64,000 nt of DNA from Pseudomonas soli (GTDB lineage Bacteria > Pseudomonadota > Gammaproteobacteria > Pseudomonadales > Pseudomonadaceae). This document shows positions 1 to 8,083 of this stretch, in pieces; within the stretch, counting starts at the first letter, position 1, and every line of letters begins with the position of its first letter. The DNA lies in the NCBI RefSeq assembly GCF_900110655.1, contig NZ_FOEQ01000002.1:310001-374000 (forward strand), written 5' to 3'. The notes under the pieces were generated by a model. It worked only from the letters and a program-made list of their open reading frames with translations. It made no database searches and was not told the origin of the DNA. The position numbers and the translations under genes are program-made.

Positions 1-974
1 CATGAGTGTTTTCGGTCGGAATAGCGATACACCCCGCTCGCGCATCGGTACCGGTGCTCAGCACCGCGCTCGCATCGGATGCGAAATCGACCAGTAACGC
101 TGGCTGCGGCCTGTATCCGGCCTTGTGTGTCGCAGCCATCAAGGCCTGCACCACACTGCGGCTGTAGTAGCCCTTCTGGTCACCGGTGTTGATGATGGGG
201 TCGGCTGACAGCTTGGTGCCATACTCATCGAGCACCGGTCCGACCTCCACGGCGATCGTGGTATCGCCGGGTAGCCTTGCTGCTGCGTACATGGCGCCGG
301 CATTGGATTCTTCCTCCAGCGTTGTCAGCACGAACCACACATCCTGGCTCAGCTCGTTGCGGCGCTGCAGCAGCAGGTGCGCGCAATGAAGCACCGCCGC
401 CAGCGGCGCGCGGTCATCGAGGAAATGCGCAGCGATGCAATCGTGAACCTTGAACGGCTTTCGCCAATGCTGGCTGAGCACCACGCGGGTACCCGGCCGA
501 ACGCCCGCCTTGTCCAGCACCTGCCTGGACTGACGTGTCACCACGTAGACATCCTGCCACTTCACAGCGCCTGCAAGGACGTCACGGCCATTGGCACTAC
601 TTCCGCTGTTGTGCATCGAGCCGTACGACAGCACGCCTGCAAGCACCTGCCCATCACCGAGGATATCCACCGGGCAGACGCCGAAGCTGATCGGCTGCGC
701 ACCGCCCAACGCCAAGACCTCCAAGGTGCCGTCCCGCCTTACCTTTTTGACGATCATCGCGATCTCGTCAAGGTGGGCCATGACCCGTATTGCCGCGTCC
801 GGGCGGGCTCTGTTGGTGCTGCGAACAACGCCAACCAGGTTGCCGGCGTTATCGGTCGACAGCTCATCACGACAGGCAGCCATCGCCCTCCGAGCAACTT
901 GACGCACCTCGTCCTCCTGGCCGCCAGGGCCGCGGGCGTTCAGCAATTCTTCCAGTAACGGCAAGATCTCCATG
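1..974 (-). CDS. M42 family metallopeptidase (aminopeptidase), 3' end beyond window
   Basis: Partial gene running off the left edge; 324 codons are visible and about 30-40 C-terminal residues are missing. M42 enzymes are cytoplasmic dinuclear-metal aminopeptidases that form large shells. The expected ligand blocks are present in order: AHLDE (His67, Asp69), FLDDR, a Glu triplet in TLEEES, EVGP, and finally IPTENTHG, which matches the C-terminal PTRYTHS-type block. The metal-binding Asp usual in DVGH is Glu here. The ATG at 974 is chosen because GAGGG lies six bases upstream; an ATG at 980 is also in frame. It is divergent from the KGG-protein gene, with about 260 bp between them in which I see no other gene. 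Family assignment is firm; the substrate is unknown. Confidence 0.85.
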
Positions 975-1232
975 ACCATCCCTCGTGGGTTCAGATACGC
1001 ACCGGTAGACCCCCGCTCCTTGCCCATGTTCATGTCAGGTAGCTAGGGCGGCACTATCGGCTGCTCTAACCAACAGCGCGTTCGTACTTTCGTGCGCCAC
1101 AAGTCGAGGAAATAAACCTTTGGTGCGTTTCGTCAGGCCTAGAGAAATTCGTTTGAGCGAAAGACCACCCAGGTGACGTCGGAAATTGAACACAGACTTT
1201 CCTGTGTGTGAACCGACATGAGGTGAAAGATC

Positions 1233-1454
1233 ATGGCTAACAATCAAGGCAACCGTGGCAACCAAGGTGGTACTGCACAGAACAACCCAGGCAACTTTGC
1301 CAATGACCGGGAAACAGCATCGGAAGCCGGTCGCAAAGGCGGCCAGAACTCGGGAGGGAACTTCGCCAATGACCGTGAACGCGCATCGGAGGCTGGCCGT
1401 GTAGGTGGCCAGCATAGCCATGGCGGTGGACGCACGAGTGACGACAACCGCTAG
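1233..1454 (+). CDS. KGG-repeat general stress protein (Con-10/YciG type)
   Basis: A 73-residue, Gly/Asn-rich hydrophilic protein containing two copies of the block GNFANDRExASEAGRxGGQ, the KGG motif of fungal Con-10 and bacterial YciG/GsiB-like stress proteins. These proteins are thought to be disordered hydrophilins induced in stationary phase or by osmotic stress. The start is supported by GAGGTGA about six bases upstream. It is followed at once by a strong hairpin terminator, so it is probably monocistronic. The neighbouring hemerythrin, antiporter and iron permease family genes fit a stress-tolerance block. Its molecular role is not established. Confidence 0.9.
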   Translation: MANNQGNRGNQGGTAQNNPGNFANDRETASEAGRKGGQNSGGNFANDRERASEAGRVGGQHSHGGGRTSDDNR

Positions 1455-1462
1455 CCTCAATG

Positions 1463-1496
1463 AAAGCCAGGGCGAACCTCCGCCCTGGCTTTTTTC
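1463..1496 (+). terminator. Rho-independent terminator after the KGG gene
   Basis: A perfect 10-bp stem AGCCAGGGCG / CGCCCTGGCT with a six-base loop is followed by six T residues, directly downstream of the KGG stop codon. Confidence 0.9.
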
Positions 1497-1621
1497 ATGC
1501 CTGCTTTTAACCGCAGCATCCGCCACCCAGCGGTGCGCTGATCGCCCGCTTGGAACCTTGCGGTTTGAACACCACTCCACCAGTAGCAACCGTACTTTAG
1601 CCACTGATGATGAGGTGACTT

Positions 1622-2086
1622 ATGAATGCAATCGAATTGCTCATCCAGGACCATCAACTGGTCAAGAAGCTTCTTGAGGAGTTGTCCTCGACCACCGAGC
1701 GCGCGGTGAAAAAGCGCGCCGAACTGCTTGATCGTATCAAACAAGAGGTGAGTATCCACACCGCGCTCGAAGAAGAGATCCTGTATCCGGCGATCAAGCA
1801 GGCGGGCGGCAAGGAAGAAGCGAAGATGTACTACGAAGCCAAGGAAGAACACCGTACGGTCGACTCGCTGGTCTTGCCAGACCTGCTGCATACCGAAACC
1901 GGTACCGTGGAGTTCGCCGGCAGGGTCAAGGTAATGAAGGAGCTGCTGGAGCACCATATCGAAGAAGAAGAAAGCGAATTGTTCCCGACGGCCCGGAAGC
2001 TTCTGGGTAAACAGCAGCTGGAGGAACTGGGCCAAGCCATGGAGGTGCAGAAAAAGCTCCTCAAGAGCGAACAACGCGCCGCCTGA
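1622..2086 (+). CDS. Hemerythrin HHE cation-binding domain protein
   Basis: A 154-residue, all-helical, charged protein with the di-iron pattern of hemerythrins: IQDH (His11), IHTALEEE (His46 and Glu50), KEEH, and the closing HHIEEEESELFP block. Such proteins bind two irons and oxygen or nitric oxide, and stand-alone versions in soil bacteria are usually linked to oxidative, nitrosative or desiccation stress. Start supported by GAGGTGACTT before the ATG. It is a single gene between two terminators. The family is clear; ligand and physiology are inferred only from the family and the stress-gene neighbourhood. Confidence 0.93.
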   Translation: MNAIELLIQDHQLVKKLLEELSSTTERAVKKRAELLDRIKQEVSIHTALEEEILYPAIKQAGGKEEAKMYYEAKEEHRTVDSLVLPDLLHTETGTVEFAGRVKVMKELLEHHIEEEESELFPTARKLLGKQQLEELGQAMEVQKKLLKSEQRAA

Positions 2087-2092
2087 TGCAGG

Positions 2093-2124
2093 CCTGCGCG
2101 TTCACTTGGGCGCGCAGGTCTTTT
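2093..2124 (+). terminator. Terminator after the hemerythrin gene
   Basis: Stem CCTGCGCG / CGCGCAGG with a ten-base loop followed by TCTTTT, seven bases after the hemerythrin stop codon. Confidence 0.75.
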
Positions 2125-2167
2125 GCTCAAGTACCATTGCTTGTCGCAGGGGATTACCCAAACGTTT

Positions 2168-3511
2168 TCACCCGCAACGCGCTTTCCATGCGGTGTACCG
2201 ACTGATCAACGGCTGAACGCTTAGGCCGTGCATCAGGATGCTCAATGCCACGACGGACAGCACCAGGTCAGTACTCTCTCCGGCGAGAGGTGTCGCAAGA
2301 CCATGGTTTAACGCGTAGAACAGATAGTACAGGCTGCCGACCCCACGGATGCCGAGCCACCCCAAAAGCCCCCGCTGCAGCAATTTCAAAGATCCCCCTG
2401 AAGAAAGAATGAGCACGCTTAAGGGACGGATGACTATAAACAACGCGCCGCCAATGTAGAGCGCCCGCCAATCCCAATGCTCCAACAGGACGACGCCGAG
2501 CAAGGTCACCAGAAAGACTTCCATGGCCCGCTCGACCAAGCTACCAAACGCGAGCATATCGCCCAGCATGATGCCGGCAGCAACCTGAGATTCGTCGAGC
2601 TCTTTCACATTGCCTTTGACGGCAAGCTCCGGCGCCAGATGCTGATGGCCCACGACAGGTTGCACCAGGTGCTCGGCAGCCGGTTCGAGGGGCCCGGCGG
2701 AGGTTTGAACCTCGGCCTGGCGTAGGCCAAGTCCCGCCGCAAACACCGCGAGAAACCCATACCCCTGGAGCGACTCGGCAACGACATAGGCCAGCGCCAC
2801 CAGGGCCAGGGCCAAGTAATCGTTGGGCGACACTGTACTGTCTTCGTTGCGCGTACGCAGGTAGAGGGTCAGTTTTCCCAATCCGCGCCCCATCCAGTAA
2901 CCGCACAGAACGCCGCTTGCCACCGCCCAAAGCATGTCCTTGATAAGCCATTCGCTCAGCCAGGGCTGTGTATCACTCTGCTGCAGGATCAGACCAAGTA
3001 TGACAAAGGGGAAGGCAACGCCATCATTCAGGCCAGCCTCTCCAGACAAGCTGAATCGGACGGGGTCGTCATCCTGGGCGTCGGATACCTGTACCAGCGT
3101 TGCGAGGACCGGGTCCGTCGGTGCAAGGATTGCCCCGATCAACACCGCAGCGCCCCAACTCAGGTCAAGCAAGTAATGCAGGGTCAGAGAGACGCCTGCG
3201 ATACACAACACCATGACCGGACCTGCCAGAAGTAACGCAGTCCGCCATGCCCGGCTGCGCAAAGGTAACCGAAGTTTCAGTCCGCTGAAAAACAGTGAGA
3301 ACAATACCGCTACTTCGGTCAGGTGCTCTAGCCAACCACTCGCTTCGGCGACCTCCAGATGAAGAAACCCCAGCCCAGGAGAACTGAGCGCCATACCCAG
3401 CCCCAAGCAGACCAAAGAGGTCGTCACAGGCATCCAGCGCAGGTACGAAGATGAGAGCGCAAGCAGAAGCAGGACGGTCCCGAGCATGGCGAACCAGACG
3501 ATAAAGGTCAT
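2168..3511 (-). CDS. CPA1-family Na+/H+ (cation:proton) antiporter
   Basis: A 447-residue inner-membrane protein with about twelve hydrophobic segments. Diagnostic CPA1/NhaP features are LAPTDPV near residue 130 and GEAGLNDGVAFP near 160, the latter carrying the Asn-Asp ion-binding pair. It should exchange cytoplasmic Na+ or K+ for protons and so serve pH and salt homeostasis. The start has AAGGCAG about ten bases upstream. It is convergent with the hemerythrin gene and divergent from the iron permease family gene. Ion preference cannot be read from sequence. Its place among stress genes suggests a role in osmotic or alkaline tolerance. Confidence 0.92.
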   Translation of the reverse strand: MTFIVWFAMLGTVLLLLALSSSYLRWMPVTTSLVCLGLGMALSSPGLGFLHLEVAEASGWLEHLTEVAVLFSLFFSGLKLRLPLRSRAWRTALLLAGPVMVLCIAGVSLTLHYLLDLSWGAAVLIGAILAPTDPVLATLVQVSDAQDDDPVRFSLSGEAGLNDGVAFPFVILGLILQQSDTQPWLSEWLIKDMLWAVASGVLCGYWMGRGLGKLTLYLRTRNEDSTVSPNDYLALALVALAYVVAESLQGYGFLAVFAAGLGLRQAEVQTSAGPLEPAAEHLVQPVVGHQHLAPELAVKGNVKELDESQVAAGIMLGDMLAFGSLVERAMEVFLVTLLGVVLLEHWDWRALYIGGALFIVIRPLSVLILSSGGSLKLLQRGLLGWLGIRGVGSLYYLFYALNHGLATPLAGESTDLVLSVVALSILMHGLSVQPLISRYTAWKARCG

Positions 3512-3667
3512 CTGAGCAACTGCCTTGAAAAGTTCTCGATGAGCTTTTGACTGATGGTGGCGCGGGGACGTTCCGCCGGGCCTTCAGTCCCCATCGGCTC
3601 GCCAAATGTAAAAAAGATTTCAAGCCTTTACTGCGGTCAGAACAGAAAGGCCCAGGAGAGAAGCATC

Positions 3668-4084
3668 ATGAAATTCGCAAAGTTCTGCCAATGGCTCGCC
3701 AATCACGCCGGCAAGCCAAGCACATTTTTGATCGCCGTCTTTTTGATCGGTATGTGGGGGCTTTCAGGGCCATGGTTTCACTACAACGATACGTGGCAGC
3801 TCATTATCAACACCTCGACGACCATCATCACATTTCTCATGGTGTTCCTGATCCAGAACACCCAGAACCGTGACAACGACATCATCCACCTGAAGCTAGA
3901 TGAGCTGATACGGGCCACAAAATCAGCCGCGCAATCGGTTTTGGATCTCGAGGATCTGGACAACCGCCAGCTCCACGCTCTGAGGAGAGAATACCGAGCC
4001 TTGGGCAGCAAATGCGAAAGCGACCCGGGTAAACCCCTTGATCCACAGCCTGGCAATTCCTCTCGCAACAACCACCAGCGCTAA
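3668..4084 (+). CDS. Low-affinity iron permease family protein
   Basis: A 138-residue protein with two membrane segments (about residues 17-37 and 47-66) and the conserved NTQNRDNDIIHLKLDEL stretch of the low-affinity iron permease family (Pfam PF04120). In bacteria the iron-transport role is unproven; many members sit among general stress genes, as here. The ATG at 3668 is preferred over upstream starts because GGAGAG lies about eight bases before it and the first transmembrane segment follows immediately. Its TAA stop shares bases with the TAG stop of the convergent receiver gene (CTAA, 4081-4084). Confidence 0.88.
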   Translation: MKFAKFCQWLANHAGKPSTFLIAVFLIGMWGLSGPWFHYNDTWQLIINTSTTIITFLMVFLIQNTQNRDNDIIHLKLDELIRATKSAAQSVLDLEDLDNRQLHALRREYRALGSKCESDPGKPLDPQPGNSSRNNHQR

Positions 4085-4515
4085 GTGCGATTTGGGTCGT
4101 TTACGGCGTAACCACGGCTGCAGCAGATATCAAACCTTGAGAGAGCTTCTGATTGCGCCCGTAGCTTCTCAAGGGACCAGGGCTTAAAGAGATAACTGAC
4201 CGGCGGAGTTACCCCCGAAGCATCAAGCTGATATCCAGAGGTAAGAATGGCAGGTAATCCAGGCCATTTTTCATGGACCATAGAGATAAATTCCATTCCT
4301 TTTATGCTGCCTGGCACGCCGTGATCGGCGACGATAAACGAGCACTCGCCATTTATGCCCATCAGATGAATCAGGGCATCTTCAGCAGTGGTAAAGGCAT
4401 CGCAGTCGGCACCGAGTTGCAAGATATCTACAAGCACAGTGCGGAGCGTTCCGTCATCCTCCACCACAACAACCTTTTTCCCTGAGAGCGACAATCCTTC
4501 TGTGTTGAGCTTCAT
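4081..4515 (-). CDS. Stand-alone response regulator receiver domain protein
   Basis: About 144 residues forming a single CheY-like receiver with no output domain. The acidic pair sits in VVVVEDD, the phospho-acceptor Asp in FIVADHG, the switch residues in AILTSG and the Lys in YLFKPWS. It probably works as a phosphorylation sink or by protein contact. The start is uncertain: the ATG at 4515 is preceded by GGAATGGA, while an ATG at 4533 and a GTG at 4554 are also in frame. No cognate kinase is adjacent. It lies downstream of the small-protein cluster on the same strand and may be co-transcribed with it. Confidence 0.85.
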   Translation of the reverse strand: MKLNTEGLSLSGKKVVVVEDDGTLRTVLVDILQLGADCDAFTTAEDALIHLMGINGECSFIVADHGVPGSIKGMEFISMVHEKWPGLPAILTSGYQLDASGVTPPVSYLFKPWSLEKLRAQSEALSRFDICCSRGYAVNDPNRT

Positions 4516-4595
4516 CGGTCCATTCCAATCCATGTGGATATTGGAGTGTTCCACTCATTGATTGACGAGTCGATGGCGGCGAAGCGCCAGTTGAT

Positions 4596-5035
4596 TCACG
4601 ATCCTTGGCAAAGGTAGTTCAGCTCAGTAGAGGCCTCTCGCATAAAGATCTCAATTGTCTTAGGGCCCACACCCTCAAAATTGAGTAGCCAGCGCGTAAA
4701 CCCTTCGAGATCTTGAGTACGCTCATGCAGATCTCGTAGCTGATGGCCTAATTGCGTGTTCAACGCCCCGGCCAGCGCCTTTAGCCGCCGCGCCGTAGAT
4801 AGGTCATACCGAGCGTAACCGGCTTCGCCGAGGATCCTCACGAGGGTCGAATGGTGGCAGCCTGCAAGCTTAGCCGGTGTATCCAGGCCGTGCTGATCGA
4901 CCACCTTTGGTAGGCGTGCACTGCAATCGATGCGCGAATCCGCTTCCCCATAAGAAAACTGGCAACGAGCCATCGGTACAGTCCGTTTTCGCCCACCAAC
5001 TCGATGCCCAGATCAGCTGCCGTAATGGTGTTCAA
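4596..5035 (-). pseudogene. Helix-hairpin-helix (HhH-GPD-like) DNA protein, frameshifted
   Basis: Two overlapping reading frames together make one about 147-residue protein. The first, from TTG at 5035, reads GLYRWLVASFLMGKRIRA and on to VHAYQ. The second continues VVDQHGLDTPAKLAGC and ends LLNFEGVGPKTIEIFMREA, with the GVGPKT hairpin of HhH DNA-binding domains. The frames meet at a CAAAGG run near 4906-4912, where one missing A would restore continuity. Related short Pseudomonas proteins are annotated as HhH endonuclease-III-like or 'DNA methylase'. The TTG start overlaps the TGA stop of the upstream DUF2188 gene (TTGA), suggesting translational coupling. It could be a true inactivation or a sequencing error. 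Confidence 0.75.
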
Positions 5036-5256
5036 CCTTTGGTACGACGAGGATCAGCTGATCGCGGATAGGTCCGTTCTTCATCGATAGTGCCGTCGGC
5101 TTTGTGAATTTTCACCGACGCTTTCTTGCCTTCAAAGAATGCTGGAAGTGCGCTCACCAACTCTTGTTTTGTCGCTGCCCGCATCGAGGCGCGGTCTGCA
5201 CTGACCTTTCTCAACTCCCACCCATCGGCCGACGGGCTCACATGATATGTATCCAT
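5032..5256 (-). CDS. DUF2188 domain-containing protein
   Basis: A 74-residue protein beginning MDTYHVSPSADGWELRK and containing VKIHKADGTIDEERTYP. This matches the short beta-rich DUF2188 layout (yHV...gW..k...G.i..ErtY), whose function is unknown. The ATG at 5256 is selected because AGGAG lies a good distance upstream; the longer in-frame version has no ribosome-binding site. The gene is third in a minus-strand cluster and overlaps the start of the HhH pseudogene by four bases. DUF2188 genes in soil bacteria often sit with stress genes, which is consistent here but not proof. Confidence 0.83.
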   Translation of the reverse strand: MDTYHVSPSADGWELRKVSADRASMRAATKQELVSALPAFFEGKKASVKIHKADGTIDEERTYPRSADPRRTKG

Positions 5257-5287
5257 GGCGGTACTCCTTCTGGGATAAATTTCCGGC

Positions 5288-5434
5288 TCATTCAGCCTCG
5301 ATGTCTTGTTCAGCCTCAACAGCATCTGTTTCTTCAGCATCATTTAACGCCGGCGAAGCGGGCTTCAGGGGATCATTGATGAAGGGAACGTTGCTTGGCC
5401 CCTTCTCTTCCGGACCGTCAGTTTCAGGTTGCAT
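5288..5434 (-). CDS. Small acidic protein of unknown function (48 aa)
   Basis: The ATG at 5434 has GGAGAG upstream (GGAGAGCAAGCC before the ATG), a clear ribosome-binding site. The product is short, proline-rich at the start and strongly acidic at the end, with a central SNVPFINDPLKP stretch and a tail of Glu, Asp and Ala. No signal peptide, membrane segment or known domain is visible, and it is likely disordered. It lies 31 bases before the DUF2188 gene and 43 bases after the DUF6555-like gene in the same orientation, so an operon is likely. I do not recognise a function. Confidence 0.65.
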   Translation of the reverse strand: MQPETDGPEEKGPSNVPFINDPLKPASPALNDAEETDAVEAEQDIEAE

Positions 5435-5477
5435 GGCTTGCTCTCCAAAGCTCACTTTCGGTGGACACAATGCCGAG

Positions 5478-5771
5478 CTATTTACATTCGGCCGCTACTG
5501 AGAATTTGCTGATATCAATGGGCTGCGGAACAAACTCGGGCCCTTGCCCCGCGGGCCGCCACTGTACATTCGAGATACCGTAACGCTCAGCCATAGGGCG
5601 GCTGACCAACTTGATCTTGTGCTGACCAAACCTCGGAATGATGCCAATGCCTGCGTCACAGCTAGCCCAGTGCCAGGCTAGGGTGTTGTCCATCTTTTCA
5701 AGACGAATGATGAATGTCCGACGCTCGCCGTGGACCTCGTACTCAATGACGTACAACTGCTGTCCAGCCAC
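5478..5771 (-). CDS. DUF6555-like small protein
   Basis: About 97 residues starting VAGQQLYVIEYEVHGE, with MDNTLAWHWASCDAGIG and RPMAERYGISNVQW in the middle. This strongly resembles a Pseudomonas-specific uncharacterised family that I recall as DUF6555. A GTG at 5771 is preferred because GGGAGG lies seven bases upstream; an ATG at 5786 and a GTG at 5795 are alternatives. First gene of the minus-strand cluster that continues with the acidic 48-mer, DUF2188 and the HhH remnant. Function unknown. The 288 bp between it and the next gene to the right (5772-6059) hold no gene I can support. Confidence 0.72.
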   Translation of the reverse strand: MAGQQLYVIEYEVHGERRTFIIRLEKMDNTLAWHWASCDAGIGIIPRFGQHKIKLVSRPMAERYGISNVQWRPAGQGPEFVPQPIDISKFSVAAECK

Positions 5772-6059
5772 AAGAATCCCTCCCATTGAATCCACTTGCT
5801 ATTGAGGTGGGAGGGAACTGAAAAATTCCTTCGAAAAGTCAGGCGGTAGCTGGAGGCAACGCTGGCAGATTAGCGCCCTCAAATCAGTTGCAGCGGATCA
5901 TTTTTTCAGCCGGCTCACGCGAGGCCATTAGCCTTCAGCGACCGTGACTGCGCGCCGGGACCTCGGGATCAGTACTGCCCTGCGCTCTCGGATTGGCACG
6001 CATCGCGGCCTCCCTCGGAAGGCATTGCGAGATACCGCACCTGTTTGGAGAAAGACGGC

Positions 6060-6491
6060 TCATGGGCTCGGTCGATGTTCTGTCGCGCCATCAGTCGCCT
6101 TGGGGCCAGGCTTCGCAAAGGACGCGGCGATATCCCGTGCCAGCGCGACACCCCATGACATCGCGGTGGTCATGGATTGACCTGGCCTCGCCTTGTGCGC
6201 TTCCTCGTGGAGGCAAGCACCGTCCGGCCCATAGATGCCAATGAACAGTTCAGTGGCACCCACACGGGAAAGCCGGACCTGAACATCGATGGTCAACCCG
6301 AATTCGAGCACTTCAGTATGTGTACGACTGTGCAGCTTGGCATCCGCCCAATCCCAGAAGGTCTTGCCCCTCGATCTCATGACGTTCTCCGCTGGCATGA
6401 GATCCAAGTAAGGCACATAAAGCGAAGCGACCCTATGCCAGCCATCAGGACGGTCGGACAGTTGCGCCAGCTGATACATCGGGACAATCAA
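6060..6491 (-). CDS. Hypothetical protein
   Basis: Up to 143 residues, soluble, with MYQLAQLSDRPDGWHR near the start, FWDWADAKLHSR and ELFIGIYGPDG later. I do not recognise the family. The reading frame can start at a TTG (6491) that overlaps the TGA stop of the upstream gene as TTGA, implying coupled translation, or at an internal ATG 12 bases later; neither has a good Shine-Dalgarno. The same TTGA arrangement occurs at 5032-5035. It forms a two-gene unit with the 70-aa gene upstream. Confidence 0.6.
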   Translation of the reverse strand: MIVPMYQLAQLSDRPDGWHRVASLYVPYLDLMPAENVMRSRGKTFWDWADAKLHSRTHTEVLEFGLTIDVQVRLSRVGATELFIGIYGPDGACLHEEAHKARPGQSMTTAMSWGVALARDIAASFAKPGPKATDGATEHRPSP

Positions 6492-6700
6492 TCAGGGAAA
6501 AAACGCATTGCCCGGTGAAGCTCGTTGATTGCATCACCAATATGCTCTTCATCCACCCAACGCCCGCGAGTGCCGGTGAGAAGGCCGCCAATGGCATGAA
6601 GCCGCAGATCGTTGGGAGGAATCCCCCTGACCGCTCCGGCAGCCAGTAACGCAAACACCACCTGTTCCAGTGCCGCTATTCGTTTCGCTTCGTCATCCAT
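6488..6700 (-). CDS. Hypothetical protein (70 aa)
   Basis: A 70-residue, mostly helical protein with RIAALEQVVFALLAAGAVRG near the N-terminus, then GRWVDEEHIGDAINELHRA. There is a clear GAGGGG ribosome-binding site before the ATG at 6700. No signal peptide or known domain is seen, and the hydrophobic stretch is too short and charged at the edges for a confident membrane span. First gene of a two-gene unit with the following hypothetical gene. It is divergent from chrA, with about 170 bp between them. Confidence 0.6.
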   Translation of the reverse strand: MDDEAKRIAALEQVVFALLAAGAVRGIPPNDLRLHAIGGLLTGTRGRWVDEEHIGDAINELHRAMRFFPD

Positions 6701-6873
6701 CACGTTCCCCCTCTGTCAGCCCTCAACAGTTCGGTCACTTTGCCAAGGGAAAGAGCGATCGATATGACCAGTGGCACGAAATACCGGGGTGCGTTGCAGC
6801 GCCAGCCCAAAACTCCCATTTTCCCCCTCTTCAATTATCATCTGCCCGCAGCTTTGATGATGAGTCGATACGC

Positions 6874-8079
6874 ATGTCCGATGCCATCCCAACCGACCGT
6901 AGCCCCTGGGCAGTGTTCTTGGTTTTTTTGCGCCTGGGGCTGACCTCCTTCGGCGGCCCGATTGCCCATTTGGGTTACTTCCGGGATGAACTGGTGGTGC
7001 GTCGACAGTGGCTGAGCGAGCGTTGCTATGCGGACTTGGTCGCCCTTTGCCAGTTTCTTCCGGGTCCGGCCAGTAGTCAGGTTGGTATCGCGGTTGGGCT
7101 GATACGTGCAGGCTATGGTGGTGCACTGGCTGCATGGGTGGGGTTTACCTTACCTTCGGCGGTCGCCCTTGTTCTGTTAGCGCTCGGCATCGCCAACCAG
7201 GGTGATGCCCTGCCTGCCGGGGTACTGCACGGTTTGCACGTAGTGGCGGTGGCGGTCGTGGCCCAGGCAGTGTGGGGTATGGCCCGCCATCTATGCCCGG
7301 ATACGCCGCGGATCACCCTCATGGCAGTTGCGGCCTGCCTCATGCTGCTGATGCCTTACGCCTTGGCGCAAGTAGCGGTGATAGGCCTGGCGGCAGTCAC
7401 GGGGCTGCTGCTGTTCAAGCCGCAGCCAAGTGGAGTGCATGAAGCACTCACCACGGGCCTGGGGCGTCGCGCGGGTCTTTTCTGGCTTGCCCTGTTCTTT
7501 GCATTGCTGCTTGGCCTGCCTTTCTTGGCAGGCCGGTTAAACTCCCAGTCACTGTCGATGATCGATTCCTTCTACCGCGCCGGCTCGCTGGTTTTTGGTG
7601 GTGGGCATGTCGTGCTGCCACTTTTGCAAGCGGAAGTTGTGCCTCCTGGCTGGGTTGATAATGATGTGTTCCTGGCTGGCTATGGGGCCGCCCAGGCTGT
7701 GCCAGGGCCGCTATTCACCTTCGCGGCCTTCCTCGGCGCCTCTATGCAGCAGGCACCCAATGGTTGGACAGGAGGCCTGATCTGCCTGCTGGCGATTTTC
7801 GCGCCTTCATTTTTCCTGGTGGTGGGCGCCTTGCCGTTCTGGCAGCATTTGCGCTGCAATGCCCGAGCCCAAGCGGCACTGCTGGGCATCAATGCTGCTG
7901 TCGTAGGTCTGTTGCTTGCCGCGCTGTATCAGCCGGTGTGGACGAGCGCAATCCACGCGCCGCAGGACGTTGGCCTGGCCTTGATGGCACTGGTTGCCCT
8001 GATGCTCTGGAAGTTGCCGGCGTGGTTGGTTGTGCTCGCCAGCGGGGTACTGGGGGCGCTGTTGGAAAACGCGCTGTGA
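6874..8079 (+). CDS. chrA: ChrA-type chromate transporter (CHR family)
   Basis: A 401-residue inner-membrane protein made of two homologous CHR halves. The first carries LTSFGGPIAHLGYFRDE and FLPGPASSQVG, the second FGGGHVVLPLLQAEVV and QAVPGPLFTFAAF. Length and duplicated architecture fit long-chain CHR proteins, which export chromate driven by the proton gradient or handle related oxyanions. The ATG at 6874 is chosen because SPWAVFLVFLRLGLTSFGG follows shortly, as in the family; upstream in-frame codons lack family similarity. There is no regulator chrB next to it. Actual chromate export is a family inference. Confidence 0.93.
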   Translation: MSDAIPTDRSPWAVFLVFLRLGLTSFGGPIAHLGYFRDELVVRRQWLSERCYADLVALCQFLPGPASSQVGIAVGLIRAGYGGALAAWVGFTLPSAVALVLLALGIANQGDALPAGVLHGLHVVAVAVVAQAVWGMARHLCPDTPRITLMAVAACLMLLMPYALAQVAVIGLAAVTGLLLFKPQPSGVHEALTTGLGRRAGLFWLALFFALLLGLPFLAGRLNSQSLSMIDSFYRAGSLVFGGGHVVLPLLQAEVVPPGWVDNDVFLAGYGAAQAVPGPLFTFAAFLGASMQQAPNGWTGGLICLLAIFAPSFFLVVGALPFWQHLRCNARAQAALLGINAAVVGLLLAALYQPVWTSAIHAPQDVGLALMALVALMLWKLPAWLVVLASGVLGALLENAL

Positions 8080-8083
8080 CGCC

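Noticed and set aside
1035..1604. Minus-strand frame opposite the KGG gene
   Set aside because: It crosses the KGG gene and its terminator; the composition is that of a complement, without any start signal.
5796..6059. Search for a gene in the gap right of the DUF6555-like gene
   Set aside because: Only short frames without ribosome-binding sites; no family resemblance on either strand.
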